From: Flavisericum labens | Lineage (GTDB): Bacteria; Bacteroidota; Bacteroidia; Flavobacteriales; Flavobacteriaceae | Assembly (NCBI RefSeq): GCF_045446075.1 | Contig: NZ_JBJJBQ010000002.1 | Span: 496,001-560,000 of the forward strand | Direction of reading: 5' to 3' | DNA: 64,000 bases | Part shown: piece by piece, positions 9,587 to 18,242 of the stretch | Position numbering within the stretch: the first letter of the stretch is position 1 | Layout: the number at the start of each line of letters is the position of its first letter | Notes under the pieces: generated by a model | Seen by the model: only the letters and a program-made list of their open reading frames with translations | Told to the model about the DNA's origin: nothing | Databases searched by the model: none | Position numbers and translations under genes: made by a program

Positions 9587-10096
9587 TTATTTATTTTTTA
9601 ATGTTGCCAATAAATCATCCAGTTGATTTAATCCCGTGGTAAATCCTTCTTGGAAGCCCATGTTAATGACTTGTTCCAAATCGGAAAGTTTCTCATAGGT
9701 TGACACAACAGAAACCAATGTTAGGTCGTCCTCAATTCTGGTAAAGGTATTGGCCCATTTAGTTCTTGGCATCGCCTCATTGGCCGAGCCATTTTCATCA
9801 CAAAAGGCATCTAAGCCCGTAAAACTTTTCCTTGGTTCTATTTTTTGATAATCGTTCTTGCACCAATGTTTTTGGTTTTCTGGGCTAAGCATATAATACA
9901 GCCAAGTTCCACCTTCTTTGAAGTCCATTGATTTTGTAACCGCTTTGTAGGGTTTTGGTGCCCACCATTGGTCTAGTAGTTCTGGTTTGGTCCAAGCATC
10001 CCAAACTAAATCGAGGTTTGCAACAAACTCACGTTCTACATTTACCGTATTGTTTTCTTTGTTGATTTTAAAATCGAATAATAAGTTATTTTTCAT
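9587..10096 (-). CDS. SRPBCC (AHSA1-like) domain protein
   Basis: 169 residues from the Met at 10096, which I prefer. An upstream Met at 10141 would overlap the regulator gene by 56 bp and add residues foreign to the family. The sequence VEREFVANLDLVWDAWTKPELLDQWW is the typical start of an AHSA1/SRPBCC helix-grip domain, which binds a hydrophobic ligand in a deep pocket. It overlaps the end of the ArsR gene by 11 bp, so the two are co-transcribed and probably translationally coupled. ArsR/SRPBCC pairs are common in bacteria, with the regulator controlling the pair. The ligand is unknown. Confidence 0.85.
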   Translation of the reverse strand: MKNNLLFDFKINKENNTVNVEREFVANLDLVWDAWTKPELLDQWWAPKPYKAVTKSMDFKEGGTWLYYMLSPENQKHWCKNDYQKIEPRKSFTGLDAFCDENGSANEAMPRTKWANTFTRIEDDLTLVSVVSTYEKLSDLEQVINMGFQEGFTTGLNQLDDLLATLKNK

Positions 10097-10418
10097 TCTC
10101 TTTGTTCTTAATTGTTGATAATAAATTGTCAAGTTGCTCAAAACGGTTTTCCCAAATTTTTCTGAATTGTTCCAGCCATTTATCTATTTCTTTCATTTTC
10201 TCGATTTGAAGCTTATAATAAATTTCTCGGCCTTGTTGGTTTGCTTCTAATAAGTCACATTCGTTCAAGATTTGGATGTGCTTTGAAATGGTAGGCCTTG
10301 CTGCATCAAATTTATTAGCAATAGCTCCTGCTGTCATTGTCTGTGAGGTAAGTAGTACTAAAATCGCTCGTCTTGTTGGGTCGGAAATTGCTTGAAATAT
10401 GTCTCTTCTTAATTTCAT
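10086..10418 (-). CDS. ArsR-family winged-helix transcriptional regulator
   Basis: 110 residues. The winged helix begins RRDIFQAISDPTRRAILVLL and has the recognition helix AARPTISKHIQILNECDLL, then the wing QQGREIYYKL. There is no metal-binding CxC motif in the helix expected for ArsR/SmtB sensors, so it probably belongs to the SdpR-like group that pairs with SRPBCC proteins and responds to an organic signal. It is the first gene of a two-gene unit with the SRPBCC protein. Two near-identical direct repeats lie immediately upstream and are good autorepression sites. Confidence 0.88.
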   Translation of the reverse strand: MKLRRDIFQAISDPTRRAILVLLTSQTMTAGAIANKFDAARPTISKHIQILNECDLLEANQQGREIYYKLQIEKMKEIDKWLEQFRKIWENRFEQLDNLLSTIKNKENEK

Positions 10419-10420
10419 TA

Positions 10421-10463
10421 TGAAGTTATTTGGCTACAAATATATGTGAAGTTATTTAGCTAC
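10421..10463. promoter_or_regulatory. Tandem direct repeats upstream of the ArsR gene (candidate operator)
   Basis: Two 17-nt copies, TGAAGTTATTTGGCTAC at 10421-10437 and TGAAGTTATTTAGCTAC at 10447-10463, differ at one base and start 26 bp apart. They sit 2 bp upstream of the ArsR start codon. Position and repetition suggest binding sites for the ArsR protein itself. Confidence 0.55.
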
Positions 10464-10660
10464 ACAAATAATTTTCGCTTTTTTTTAATTAGAAGTAGAA
10501 GATATAGTCGGTTTTGTTGATGTGATTAGGTATGCTTTTTTATTAAGTAATAAATAACTATTTTGAAAATAAAGTATTATTAGTTGAATTTACTTTAAAC
10601 ATGTCTTATCTGTTTTACACGTTATGCATTTTAAGTATTTTTAGCCTTCAAAAACAAAGC

Positions 10661-11356
10661 ATGCAAAAAATTACCATAGCCATAGACGGGTTTTCATCAA
10701 CAGGAAAAAGTACAGTTGCTAAACAACTGGCCAAACATTTGGGCTATGTTTATGTAGATACTGGCGCCATGTACCGAGCGGTTACACTTTATGCCATGCA
10801 AAACGGACTGATACATTCCGAAGATTTTAATAAGGAAGCATTAATTTACCAATTACCAGAAATTAATATCAGTTTTAAATTTAATAGAGATTTGGGGTTT
10901 GCAGAAGTCTATTTGAATGGCGTTAATGTTGAGAAACAAATCAGAAGCTTGGAAGTTTCCAGTTTTGTTAGTAAAGTTGCTGCCATTTCGGAAGTGCGCC
11001 AAAAATTGGTTGAACAGCAACAAAAAATGGGTGCCGATAGAGGGGTTGTTATGGATGGAAGGGATATTGGTACCGTAGTTTTTCCAGATGCCGAACTTAA
11101 ATTATTTATGACGGCTTCGGCCGAAACTCGTGCAAAACGACGTTTTGATGAACTTATTGGGCGCGGCGATAAAGTAAAATTTGATGATGTATTGAAAAAC
11201 GTTAAGGAACGCGATTACATTGATTCCAATAGAGAAGATTCTCCACTAGTAAAGGCTGAAGATGCCATTGAAATTGATAACTCAAATATGACATTGGATG
11301 AACAGTTTGAAAAAATCCTTCGATTAGTTAAAATGACTATTGAAGATTGCGAATAA
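10661..11356 (+). CDS. cmk: Cytidylate (CMP/dCMP) kinase
   Basis: 231 residues from the Met at 10661. The open frame extends 20 codons upstream, but that part is hydrophobic and not conserved, and cytidylate kinases begin as here (QKITIAIDGFSSTGKST). The P-loop is GFSSTGKST and VDTGAMYRAVTLYA is the classic Cmk signature. DGRDIGTVVFPDA is also conserved. It phosphorylates CMP and dCMP to the diphosphates in pyrimidine salvage. It converges with the DUF6048 gene across 18 bp. Confidence 0.95.
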   Translation: MQKITIAIDGFSSTGKSTVAKQLAKHLGYVYVDTGAMYRAVTLYAMQNGLIHSEDFNKEALIYQLPEINISFKFNRDLGFAEVYLNGVNVEKQIRSLEVSSFVSKVAAISEVRQKLVEQQQKMGADRGVVMDGRDIGTVVFPDAELKLFMTASAETRAKRRFDELIGRGDKVKFDDVLKNVKERDYIDSNREDSPLVKAEDAIEIDNSNMTLDEQFEKILRLVKMTIEDCE

Positions 11357-11374
11357 TCACGCGTTCAAAGAGAA

Positions 11375-12148
11375 TTAATTTTCCGTTTCAGGTTCGGTCT
11401 GAATTTTAGGTTTTTCAACTTTTTTATACTTCTTGTAAAGCGGAATTCTGTATGATAAAAAATAACTGTACCCTACACCAATACCCGTGCTGTCATAAGT
11501 TTTCCCAAAGCCGGGAATGTAAATATTCTGAAAGTTATTGGGTTCGGTTTCGTTTGCTTTAAGCTTCAGTTGAGCGTTAAGGCCCAGATAAAGATTGTTA
11601 AGTAATTCTACCTTAATTCCTAAAATAATTTCTGCCCAAAGCGCCGTTAAACCACTAAATGATTCATTTTCATTTATCGTTAATTGTTCCCAATATTGAT
11701 TGGTGTTATAAACAGTAAAGCTGTTTAAATCATGACTGAAGGTAGCTGCGCCAATTCTGAAACCAGCATAAATCATGTTGTCCATATCCAGCCAGTTTTC
11801 ATACATGTTATAATCAATACCGGCTTTTATATATGAGCCTTTACTGGTAATGTCAAGATAATCTGTCGCATTGTTTTTTTCCTCAAAACCAATTTCCCCA
11901 GCAACGTAAAGGTCTTTTTTTAGGCGATAATCACCCTGAATTTCAAAACCAGCATAATTATCATCAAGAGAAGACCGTATGAGTTTTCCAATATCACCAC
12001 CAACCCTAAGGCCATATTTGAGTTTTACCCTAGTTGTATCCGCTGAAACGCTTGCAATACTGTCATTTTGGGCGCTAACAGAAACATTTAGTAGTATAAA
12101 TGCCAAAAGGCTGCTAATGCGTAATATTGAAGTGCGTTGTTGTTTCAT
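11375..12148 (-). CDS. DUF6048-like predicted outer membrane protein
   Basis: 257 residues with a signal peptide ending near SVSAQ. The remainder is a beta-rich protein with alternating hydrophobic strands and many aromatic residues (YGLRVGGDIGKLIRSS, YAGFRIGAATFSHDL), consistent with a small outer membrane barrel. It ends in a lysine-rich tail. It overlaps the DUF6452 gene by 35 bp and follows rlmD on the same strand. The rlmD, DUF6452, DUF6048 order recurs in Flavobacteriaceae, from memory. Function unknown. Confidence 0.75.
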   Translation of the reverse strand: MKQQRTSILRISSLLAFILLNVSVSAQNDSIASVSADTTRVKLKYGLRVGGDIGKLIRSSLDDNYAGFEIQGDYRLKKDLYVAGEIGFEEKNNATDYLDITSKGSYIKAGIDYNMYENWLDMDNMIYAGFRIGAATFSHDLNSFTVYNTNQYWEQLTINENESFSGLTALWAEIILGIKVELLNNLYLGLNAQLKLKANETEPNNFQNIYIPGFGKTYDSTGIGVGYSYFLSYRIPLYKKYKKVEKPKIQTEPETEN

Positions 12149-12656
12149 CTTCTACAGATTGGTTATCGGTTAAAGGCTGTCTGGAAAGCATCCAGTTATC
12201 GCCGTCTGGTTCAATGGTGAGGGTTACGTTTTTAAAAATAGTTTTATATCCACAAGCTCGAGATACAAAAACTTGCTCCCGGCTGTAATTTATGGTTATG
12301 ACGTCTTGGTTGCCATCAACGAAATCGTCACTACTGTCGTCAGGCGTGCCATTGTCATTAACGTCGGCTTCTTTAAAAACGACAAATTGGGTAGAGTTTT
12401 CGGTGGTTTTCAGCGGGAGTAAAAGTGTTGAGGCACTGACAAAATTATAATCATCTAAAATATTTTCGTTTCCTACACCTGCAACGACAATGTCGAAAAC
12501 ATTTTTTTTGTTGTCGGAGTTGTTGGCATCTAAAAAATCGATGACCAAGCGCGGTGTAGTCGGCGTGCTTTCTGGGCAAATATCATCACGTTCACAACTA
12601 ATTGACATTACAACTATCAATAGCACCGGAATGAATAGAATTTTAAAGTATTTCAT
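12114..12656 (-). CDS. DUF6452-like lipoprotein
   Basis: 180 residues. The N-terminus (FIPVLLIVVMSISCERDD) is a lipoprotein signal with the lipobox cysteine at about residue 20. The mature part has a few scattered cysteines (ICPESTP, RACGYKT) and an acidic Asp-rich stretch. It is probably anchored in the outer membrane facing the periplasm. It overlaps the following DUF6048 gene, so the two are probably made together and may work together. Function unknown. Confidence 0.75.
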   Translation of the reverse strand: MKYFKILFIPVLLIVVMSISCERDDICPESTPTTPRLVIDFLDANNSDNKKNVFDIVVAGVGNENILDDYNFVSASTLLLPLKTTENSTQFVVFKEADVNDNGTPDDSSDDFVDGNQDVITINYSREQVFVSRACGYKTIFKNVTLTIEPDGDNWMLSRQPLTDNQSVEDETTTHFNITH

Positions 12657-12709
12657 TTTATTAGAAATAGATTCCGAGTTTATCGGAATAGTATTTTGTT
12701 TATTACTGA

Positions 12710-14122
12710 TTATCGGCGTTCTAAAAGCACGACGTTTTCAACATGAAACGTTTGAGGGAACATATCAACAGCTTGTGTTTTTGCCACTTTGTACTGACCG
12801 TCCATTAACGCTAAATCGCGTGCCTGGGTGGCGCTATTGCAACTCACGTATACAACGCGTTTAGGTGCTATGTTCAATATTTGTTGAACCACATCTTTGT
12901 GCATGCCATCTCTTGGTGGATCGGTAATTATAACGTCAGGTTGGCCATGCTTATTAATAAATTCGCTGTTAAACACATGTTTCATATCGCCCACAAAGAA
13001 ATCAACGTTGTTAATGTTGTTTAATTGTGCATTTTCTTTGGCAGCAGCGATAGCATCGGGTACGGCTTCAACACCAACTACTTTTTTAGCCTTTTTAGCT
13101 ACAAATTGGGCAATGGTGCCTGTTCCCGTGTACAAATCGTAAACCAGTTCGTTTCCGGTTAAACCGGCAAAATCTCTTGTAATTTTATAAAGCTCGTAAG
13201 CTTGTTCAGAATTGGTTTGGTAAAACGATTTCGCGTTAATTTTAAATTTTAGCCCTTCCATTTCTTCAAAAATATGGTCGTTGCCATTATAGCAAATCAC
13301 ATCTTGGTCGTAAATGGTGTCGTTGCCTTTGCTATTTATAACATAAAGCAATGAGGTAATCTGCGGGAATTTTTCAGATATAAAATCAAGTAATAGCTCA
13401 CGTTTAGCTGTGTCGCTTTTAAAAAACTGAATGAGTACCATAACATCACCCGTTGTAGATGTTCGAATCATCATAGTACGCAGCAACCCGGTTTGGTTAC
13501 GGGTGTTGAAAAATTCCAAATCGTTTTCAACGGCAAATCGCTTTACAGCATTTCTTATGGCGTTGGATGGATCTTCTTGTAAATGACATTTCTTCACATC
13601 TAGAATTTTATCCCACATTCCCGGAATATGAAAACCCAGTGCATTTTTGTCACCTAAATCTTTATCAGATTGAATTTCATCAAGGGTCAGCCAACGGCTG
13701 TCACTAAATGAAAATTCCATTTTATTTCTGTAGAAATATTGTTTCTCAGATCCTAGAATAGGGGTGACCTCTGGGAGCTCAATGTGACCAATACGTGTTA
13801 AATTATTGGTTACTTCTTTTTGCTTATAATACAATTGCTGCCCATAGGTCATGTTTTGCCATTTGCATCCGCCGCAAGTACCAAAATGTTCACAAACGGG
13901 TTCTGTACGCTTATCGGAATGCTCATGAAAAACGGTGGCTTTACCTTCGTAATAAGATTTTCGCTTTTTAAAGGTTTGTATATCTACCACATCGCCTGGT
14001 ACGGCATTAGATAAAAAAATCACTTTGCCATCTGGGGCCTTGGCAATGGTTTTTCCTTTGGCGCCAGCATCAATGACTTCTATATTTTCAAAAATTATCT
14101 TTTTGGTTTTTTTTCTAGACAT
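12710..14122 (-). CDS. rlmD: 23S rRNA (uracil-C5)-methyltransferase RlmD
   Basis: 470 residues. The N-terminal TRAM RNA-binding domain (about 10-65) is followed by an iron-sulfur cluster site, Cys77, Cys83 and Cys86 in VCEHFGTCGGCKW, with a fourth Cys in KKCHLQ. The C-terminal SAM-dependent domain has YDLYTGTGTIAQF, DPPRDGM and the nucleophile Cys in YVSCNSATQARDL. These features define the RumA/RlmD group, which methylates U1939 of 23S rRNA in E. coli. Bacteroidota often carry more than one paralogue, so the target base could differ. Confidence 0.92.
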   Translation of the reverse strand: MSRKKTKKIIFENIEVIDAGAKGKTIAKAPDGKVIFLSNAVPGDVVDIQTFKKRKSYYEGKATVFHEHSDKRTEPVCEHFGTCGGCKWQNMTYGQQLYYKQKEVTNNLTRIGHIELPEVTPILGSEKQYFYRNKMEFSFSDSRWLTLDEIQSDKDLGDKNALGFHIPGMWDKILDVKKCHLQEDPSNAIRNAVKRFAVENDLEFFNTRNQTGLLRTMMIRTSTTGDVMVLIQFFKSDTAKRELLLDFISEKFPQITSLLYVINSKGNDTIYDQDVICYNGNDHIFEEMEGLKFKINAKSFYQTNSEQAYELYKITRDFAGLTGNELVYDLYTGTGTIAQFVAKKAKKVVGVEAVPDAIAAAKENAQLNNINNVDFFVGDMKHVFNSEFINKHGQPDVIITDPPRDGMHKDVVQQILNIAPKRVVYVSCNSATQARDLALMDGQYKVAKTQAVDMFPQTFHVENVVLLERR

Positions 14123-14284
14123 GCTGCAAAAGTAATGAAAGGATTTACTATTTACGATTAACGAATTATGATTTTTTTGAGTAATTCAACAGTCCATTAA
14201 AATTAGACAATCGTCAAAACATTTTATCAAGAACGTAATATTTACTAATTTGCAGCTTCTTAAGGATGATTTCTCTCCCACGCT

Positions 14285-14320
14285 GCTTTTTCGTCCCGAT
14301 AATTATTGGGATTCCGAAAG
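14285..14320. repeat. Short dispersed palindromic repeat (degenerate copy)
   Basis: CCCGATAATTATTGGG at about 14295-14310 followed by ATTCCG resembles the CCCGATAGCTATCGGG core at 43599-43614. It lies in the gap before rocD and looks like a degenerate member of a dispersed hairpin family. The rest of the 14123-14371 gap shows nothing else that I can identify. Confidence 0.4.
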
Positions 14321-14371
14321 AATAAAGGTATAGAAGGAATGGTTATTTTATCAATTCAAAATTATTTTAAA

Positions 14372-15652
14372 ATGGCTGTTTTAGACCAATTAACTTCGCA
14401 ACAAGCGATAGATTTAGAAAACAAATACGGTGCTCACAATTACCATCCATTACCCGTTGTACTTGCCAAAGGCGAAGGTGTATATGTTTGGGATGTAGAA
14501 GGCAAAAAATATTACGATTTTTTATCGGCTTATTCGGCCGTAAACCAAGGGCACTGTCACCCAAAGATTGTGGGAGCCATGACGCAACAAGCCCAAACGC
14601 TCACATTAACCTCCCGTGCATTTTATAACGATATCTTGGGTAAGTTTGAGAAGTTCGCCTGCGAATTTTTCGGTTTTGATAAGTTATTGCCCATGAACAC
14701 GGGTGCTGAGGCCGTGGAAACCGCATTGAAAATTTGTAGAAAATGGGCTTATGAAGTAAAAGGAATTGATGAAAATGAGGCTGAAATTATAGTTTGTGAA
14801 AATAATTTTCATGGCCGAACTACTACTATTATTTCATTTTCAAACGATTCAGTGGCTCGAAAGAATTTTGGTCCATATACTAAAGGTTTCATAAAAATTG
14901 AATACGATAATTTAGAAGCCTTAGAGATTACGCTGAAAAATAATCCTAATGTAGCTGGTTTTTTGGTAGAGCCCATTCAGGGTGAAGCAGGCGTATATGT
15001 GCCGAGTGACGATTACCTCATAAAAGCAAAAGCGCTTTGTGAAAAATACAACGTTTTGTTTATTGCAGACGAAGTACAAACCGGTATCGCACGTACGGGT
15101 CGGTTATTGGCCTCTTGCGGTAATTGCTCTTGTGAGCATAAAAATTGCTCCACGGCTCCAGAAGTAAAACCCGATATTTTGATATTAGGAAAAGCTATTA
15201 GTGGTGGTGTTTATCCCGTATCGGCCGTTTTGGCCAACAATGGTATCATGAATGTTATTAAACCTGGTAATCACGGCAGTACCTTTGGAGGGAACCCAGT
15301 TGCAGCAGCCGTTGCCATGGCTGCATTAGAAGTTGTTCGTGACGAAAATTTGGCTGAAAATGCTCAGGTTTTAGGAGAACTTTTTAGAGGTGAAATGAGC
15401 AAGTATATTGAAACGAGCAATATCGTTAATTTGGTTAGGGGCAAAGGTTTGCTTAATGCCATAGTTATTGATGACGATGAAGACAGTGATAAAGCATGGA
15501 ATATTTGTTTGGCCTTACGCGATAACGGACTTTTAGCAAAACCTACCCATGGCAATATTATTCGTTTTGCACCACCTTTAGTCATGAATGAAGAACAAAT
15601 GTTGGATTGTGTCGATATCATTACAAAAACATTAAAGTCATTTGAAGAATAG
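14372..15652 (+). CDS. rocD: Ornithine--oxo-acid aminotransferase
   Basis: 426 residues from the Met at 14372 (AVLDQLTSQQAIDLENKYGA). The open frame reaches 22 codons further upstream into sequence typical of a dispersed repeat, which I reject. It is a class III PLP aminotransferase: NHGSTFGGNP, the ADEVQTG Asp and Lys274 in LGKAISGG, which forms the Schiff base. Substrate context YGAHNYHPLPVVL is typical of ornithine aminotransferase, which makes glutamate semialdehyde from ornithine and 2-oxoglutarate. An unusual four-cysteine insert (Cys249, 252, 254, 259) is described in the findings. A terminator follows the gene. Confidence 0.93.
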   Translation: MAVLDQLTSQQAIDLENKYGAHNYHPLPVVLAKGEGVYVWDVEGKKYYDFLSAYSAVNQGHCHPKIVGAMTQQAQTLTLTSRAFYNDILGKFEKFACEFFGFDKLLPMNTGAEAVETALKICRKWAYEVKGIDENEAEIIVCENNFHGRTTTIISFSNDSVARKNFGPYTKGFIKIEYDNLEALEITLKNNPNVAGFLVEPIQGEAGVYVPSDDYLIKAKALCEKYNVLFIADEVQTGIARTGRLLASCGNCSCEHKNCSTAPEVKPDILILGKAISGGVYPVSAVLANNGIMNVIKPGNHGSTFGGNPVAAAVAMAALEVVRDENLAENAQVLGELFRGEMSKYIETSNIVNLVRGKGLLNAIVIDDDEDSDKAWNICLALRDNGLLAKPTHGNIIRFAPPLVMNEEQMLDCVDIITKTLKSFEE

Positions 15653-15680
15653 ATTCAACGTCGTCAAGAATAAATAGAGT

Positions 15681-15710
15681 GAGAGCATTATTTTGGTGCT
15701 CTTATTTTTT
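15681..15710 (+). terminator. Intrinsic terminator after rocD
   Basis: AGAGCA (15682-15687) pairs with TGCTCT (15697-15702) and is followed by TATTTTTT. It closes the rocD transcript before the sugar-acid operon. Confidence 0.65.
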
Positions 15711-15780
15711 GGGTTATTGTGTCGTTTATAAAATCGTTCGTCGAGCAAAAATAACACCGTAATATTTTTTAATTAAACAT

Positions 15781-15795
15781 ATTGCATGTTGCAAT
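15781..15795. promoter_or_regulatory. Inverted repeat before the sugar-acid operon (candidate operator)
   Basis: ATTGCA-TGT-TGCAAT is a perfect 6-bp inverted repeat with a 3-nt spacer, 15 bp before the first start codon of the eleven-gene run. The size fits a GntR- or LacI-type dimer site. No such regulator is encoded in the window. Confidence 0.4.
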
Positions 15796-15810
15796 TTTAA
15801 AAACTGATTT

Positions 15811-16659
15811 ATGCAAAAACGTTTTTCGGGTGTCGTAGTACCCATGGTTACTCCTTTGAATGCTGATTTTACGGTAGATGTTTTGGCTGTTGAAAAGATA
15901 GTGAAACGTTTTTCTGAAAATAGTATACATCCGTTGGTTTTAGGTACTACAGGTGAATCGAGTTCAATAAATGAAGAGGAGAGCCTTAAATTAGTTGAAG
16001 CTGCTGTTAAAGCAAAAGGTGAAGGTCAGTGTATTTATGCTGGATTGGTTGGAAACCAAGTGGACGATTTGATTTTACGTGGACAAAAATATATAGATTT
16101 AGGTGCCGATTGTGTGGTCGCTACTTTGCCATCGTATTATGGGTTAGCGCCGCAGCAAATGACCTTGTTTTATACAACCTTGGCTGATAGTATTTCGGGG
16201 CCTGTTATGATGTATAATATTAAGGCTACCACCCAAATGTCTATCCCTCTAGAAGTAGTTGAAGCTTTATCTCACCACGATAATATTTGGGGTTTAAAGG
16301 ATTCTGAACGCGATGTAGAACGCATGCAAATTTGTATTGACCGTTACGGAAATAACGAAAGTTTTTCGTTTTTCTGCGGATGGGGTGCTCAAAGTTTCGG
16401 AAGCCTAAAAATGGGTGCTGATGGTATTGTGCCGAGTACAGGAAATTATGTGCCTGAGATGTATAAAAAATTATATAAAGCGGCTTTAAATGCCGATTGG
16501 GCTGAATGTGAAAAATGGCAAAAAGAAACCGATGCCGTAGCGCAACAATACCAAAAAGATAGAACTTTAGGAGAGTCTTTAGCCGTTTTAAAGGCATTGA
16601 TGAAAGAAAAAGGACTTTGCAATAAAACCATGATGCCACCATTAACCGAGGTGGATTAA
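15811..16659 (+). CDS. DapA/NanA-family class I aldolase (sugar-acid aldolase candidate)
   Basis: 282 residues with the complete (beta/alpha)8 fold of the dihydrodipicolinate synthase/N-acetylneuraminate lyase family. The Schiff-base lysine is Lys163 in GLKDSE and the catalytic tyrosine is Tyr135 in MMYNIKATT. The carboxylate-binding loop is GTTGESSSI. Lysine biosynthesis is unlikely: it heads a catabolic run with a symporter, dehydrogenases and a sugar-acid kinase. Family members with this context cleave or form 2-keto-3-deoxy sugar acids with pyruvate as one product. The substrate is inferred only from neighbours. It is 26 bp from the symporter gene. Confidence 0.82.
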   Translation: MQKRFSGVVVPMVTPLNADFTVDVLAVEKIVKRFSENSIHPLVLGTTGESSSINEEESLKLVEAAVKAKGEGQCIYAGLVGNQVDDLILRGQKYIDLGADCVVATLPSYYGLAPQQMTLFYTTLADSISGPVMMYNIKATTQMSIPLEVVEALSHHDNIWGLKDSERDVERMQICIDRYGNNESFSFFCGWGAQSFGSLKMGADGIVPSTGNYVPEMYKKLYKAALNADWAECEKWQKETDAVAQQYQKDRTLGESLAVLKALMKEKGLCNKTMMPPLTEVD

Positions 16660-16685
16660 ACACTTACCAACTAATCTAAATTATT

Positions 16686-18233
16686 ATGCTTAACATTCAC
16701 TGGATTGATATTGTTATTGTCGTTATTTCCGTAGCTTTTACCTTGGGTGCCGGGTTTTACTTTGCACATCGCCAAAAGAGTTCCGATCAATATTTTGCGG
16801 GAAGTAAAAACATTCCGGCTTGGGCAATTGGTATTTCCATATTTGCCACTTTAATTAGTAGTGTTACCTTTTTGGCGTACCCTGCTGCAGCTTATAAATC
16901 CAACTGGATATTATTGGTTCAGGGATTAATGGTACCTATAGTTCTAATTGGGCTCATTTGGGTTATTGTCCCCTTATTTAGAAAAGTAATTCGTTTAAGT
17001 ACCTACGAATATTTTGAACGTCGTTTCAGCCCGTTTGCCCGCATGTATAGTTCTATTGCGTTTATTTTAACGCATTTTTCAAAAATGGGAACCGTACTTT
17101 ATTTAGTGAGCTTAGCTTTAGCAACACTAACCGGAATTGATGTTACAACGTACATAATTTGTTTAACCATAGTTATTTTGCTTCTTACACTATTGGGTGG
17201 TATTGAAGCGGTAATTTGGATGGATGTAATTCAAGGATTTCTGCTTATTGGAGGTGGACTATTCTGTATTGGGGTATTATTATTTAGAGCCGAAGGAGGT
17301 CCTAGTTTTATGATAAATGAAGCCTTTGCGATGAAAAAGATAGATTTCGGTCCATATGATTTCACGTTTACTGAACTTACATTTTGGGTATTGGTTATTA
17401 ATGGGGCATTTTATGCTTTACAAAAATACGGAACAGACCAAACCATCGTACAGCGTTATTTGACTGCAAAAACGGATAAAGATGCTAAAAAGGCAGCTTA
17501 CATTGGGGTTTTGGCCAGTGTGCCAGTTTGGGCCTTATTTATGTTAATTGGTTCGCTTTTGTTTGTTTTTTATCATTCAGGTGGAGCTGTTTTGCCTGAA
17601 GGATTAAAGGCCGATCAAGTATTCACATATTTTATAGGAACCGAATTGCCTGTGGGGGCTGTAGGTTTGGTTCTTGCCGCACTTATCGCTGCGGCAGTAT
17701 CTAGTTTAGACTCTGATATGAACTGTTTAGCGGCCATTGGTGTTGAAGATTTTTATCAACGTTTCAATCCAGATTGTACTGACAAACAACGCTTAATGGT
17801 TGGCCGTTTGCTGGTATTGTTTTCAGGAATTGCCATGTCTATCGTAGCCTTGCTTTATGCGGCTTGGGACGGACAAGGTGTTTTGGGTGTAGTTTTTAAA
17901 TTATACGCCATATTTTCAGCAGGTATAGTGGGGATTTTTATGTTAGGACTTTTTTCTAGAAAAGCGAACAGACAAGGTTTGCATATTGGTATTTTTGCTT
18001 GTATATTGTTTACGGCTTATGCCATTTTAACCACAACCGAAATCAATGGTTCTTTAATACTTGATTTTGGCAATCTTAATTTCCCGCACCACAAATACAT
18101 GTTGGGTGTTTATAGCCATTTAATTGTATTGGTTGTGGGCTATGTGGCGAGTTTATTTTTCAAATCGGAGCCTGTAAAGGACGAATTGACTATTTATGGT
18201 TACCTTAAATTAAAAGAAAAAACTAATAATTAA
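16686..18233 (+). CDS. Sodium:solute symporter (SSS family)
   Basis: 515 residues with 13-14 predicted membrane helices, the usual SSS size. The first helix is followed by FAHRQKSSDQYFAGSKNIPAWAIG, a standard SSS motif, and the Na2-type site is suggested by AAAVSSLDSDMNCLA in helix 8. It imports a small organic solute with Na+ across the inner membrane. Packed between the aldolase and the Fe-dehydrogenase, it probably brings in the pathway's substrate, likely a sugar acid or deoxy sugar. The specificity cannot be read from sequence. Confidence 0.9.
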   Translation: MLNIHWIDIVIVVISVAFTLGAGFYFAHRQKSSDQYFAGSKNIPAWAIGISIFATLISSVTFLAYPAAAYKSNWILLVQGLMVPIVLIGLIWVIVPLFRKVIRLSTYEYFERRFSPFARMYSSIAFILTHFSKMGTVLYLVSLALATLTGIDVTTYIICLTIVILLLTLLGGIEAVIWMDVIQGFLLIGGGLFCIGVLLFRAEGGPSFMINEAFAMKKIDFGPYDFTFTELTFWVLVINGAFYALQKYGTDQTIVQRYLTAKTDKDAKKAAYIGVLASVPVWALFMLIGSLLFVFYHSGGAVLPEGLKADQVFTYFIGTELPVGAVGLVLAALIAAAVSSLDSDMNCLAAIGVEDFYQRFNPDCTDKQRLMVGRLLVLFSGIAMSIVALLYAAWDGQGVLGVVFKLYAIFSAGIVGIFMLGLFSRKANRQGLHIGIFACILFTAYAILTTTEINGSLILDFGNLNFPHHKYMLGVYSHLIVLVVGYVASLFFKSEPVKDELTIYGYLKLKEKTNN

Positions 18234-18242
18234 ATATTTTAA

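Noticed and set aside
10601..10660. N-terminal extension of cytidylate kinase
   Set aside because: The extra 20 residues are hydrophobic, are not part of the Cmk family, and would suggest secretion of a cytoplasmic enzyme.
14306..14371. N-terminal extension of ornithine aminotransferase
   Set aside because: It is encoded by the palindromic repeat region; the family start is the Met at 14372.
16241..16663. 140-aa open frame on the minus strand
   Set aside because: Antisense shadow of the DapA-type aldolase gene; composition follows the codons of the real gene.
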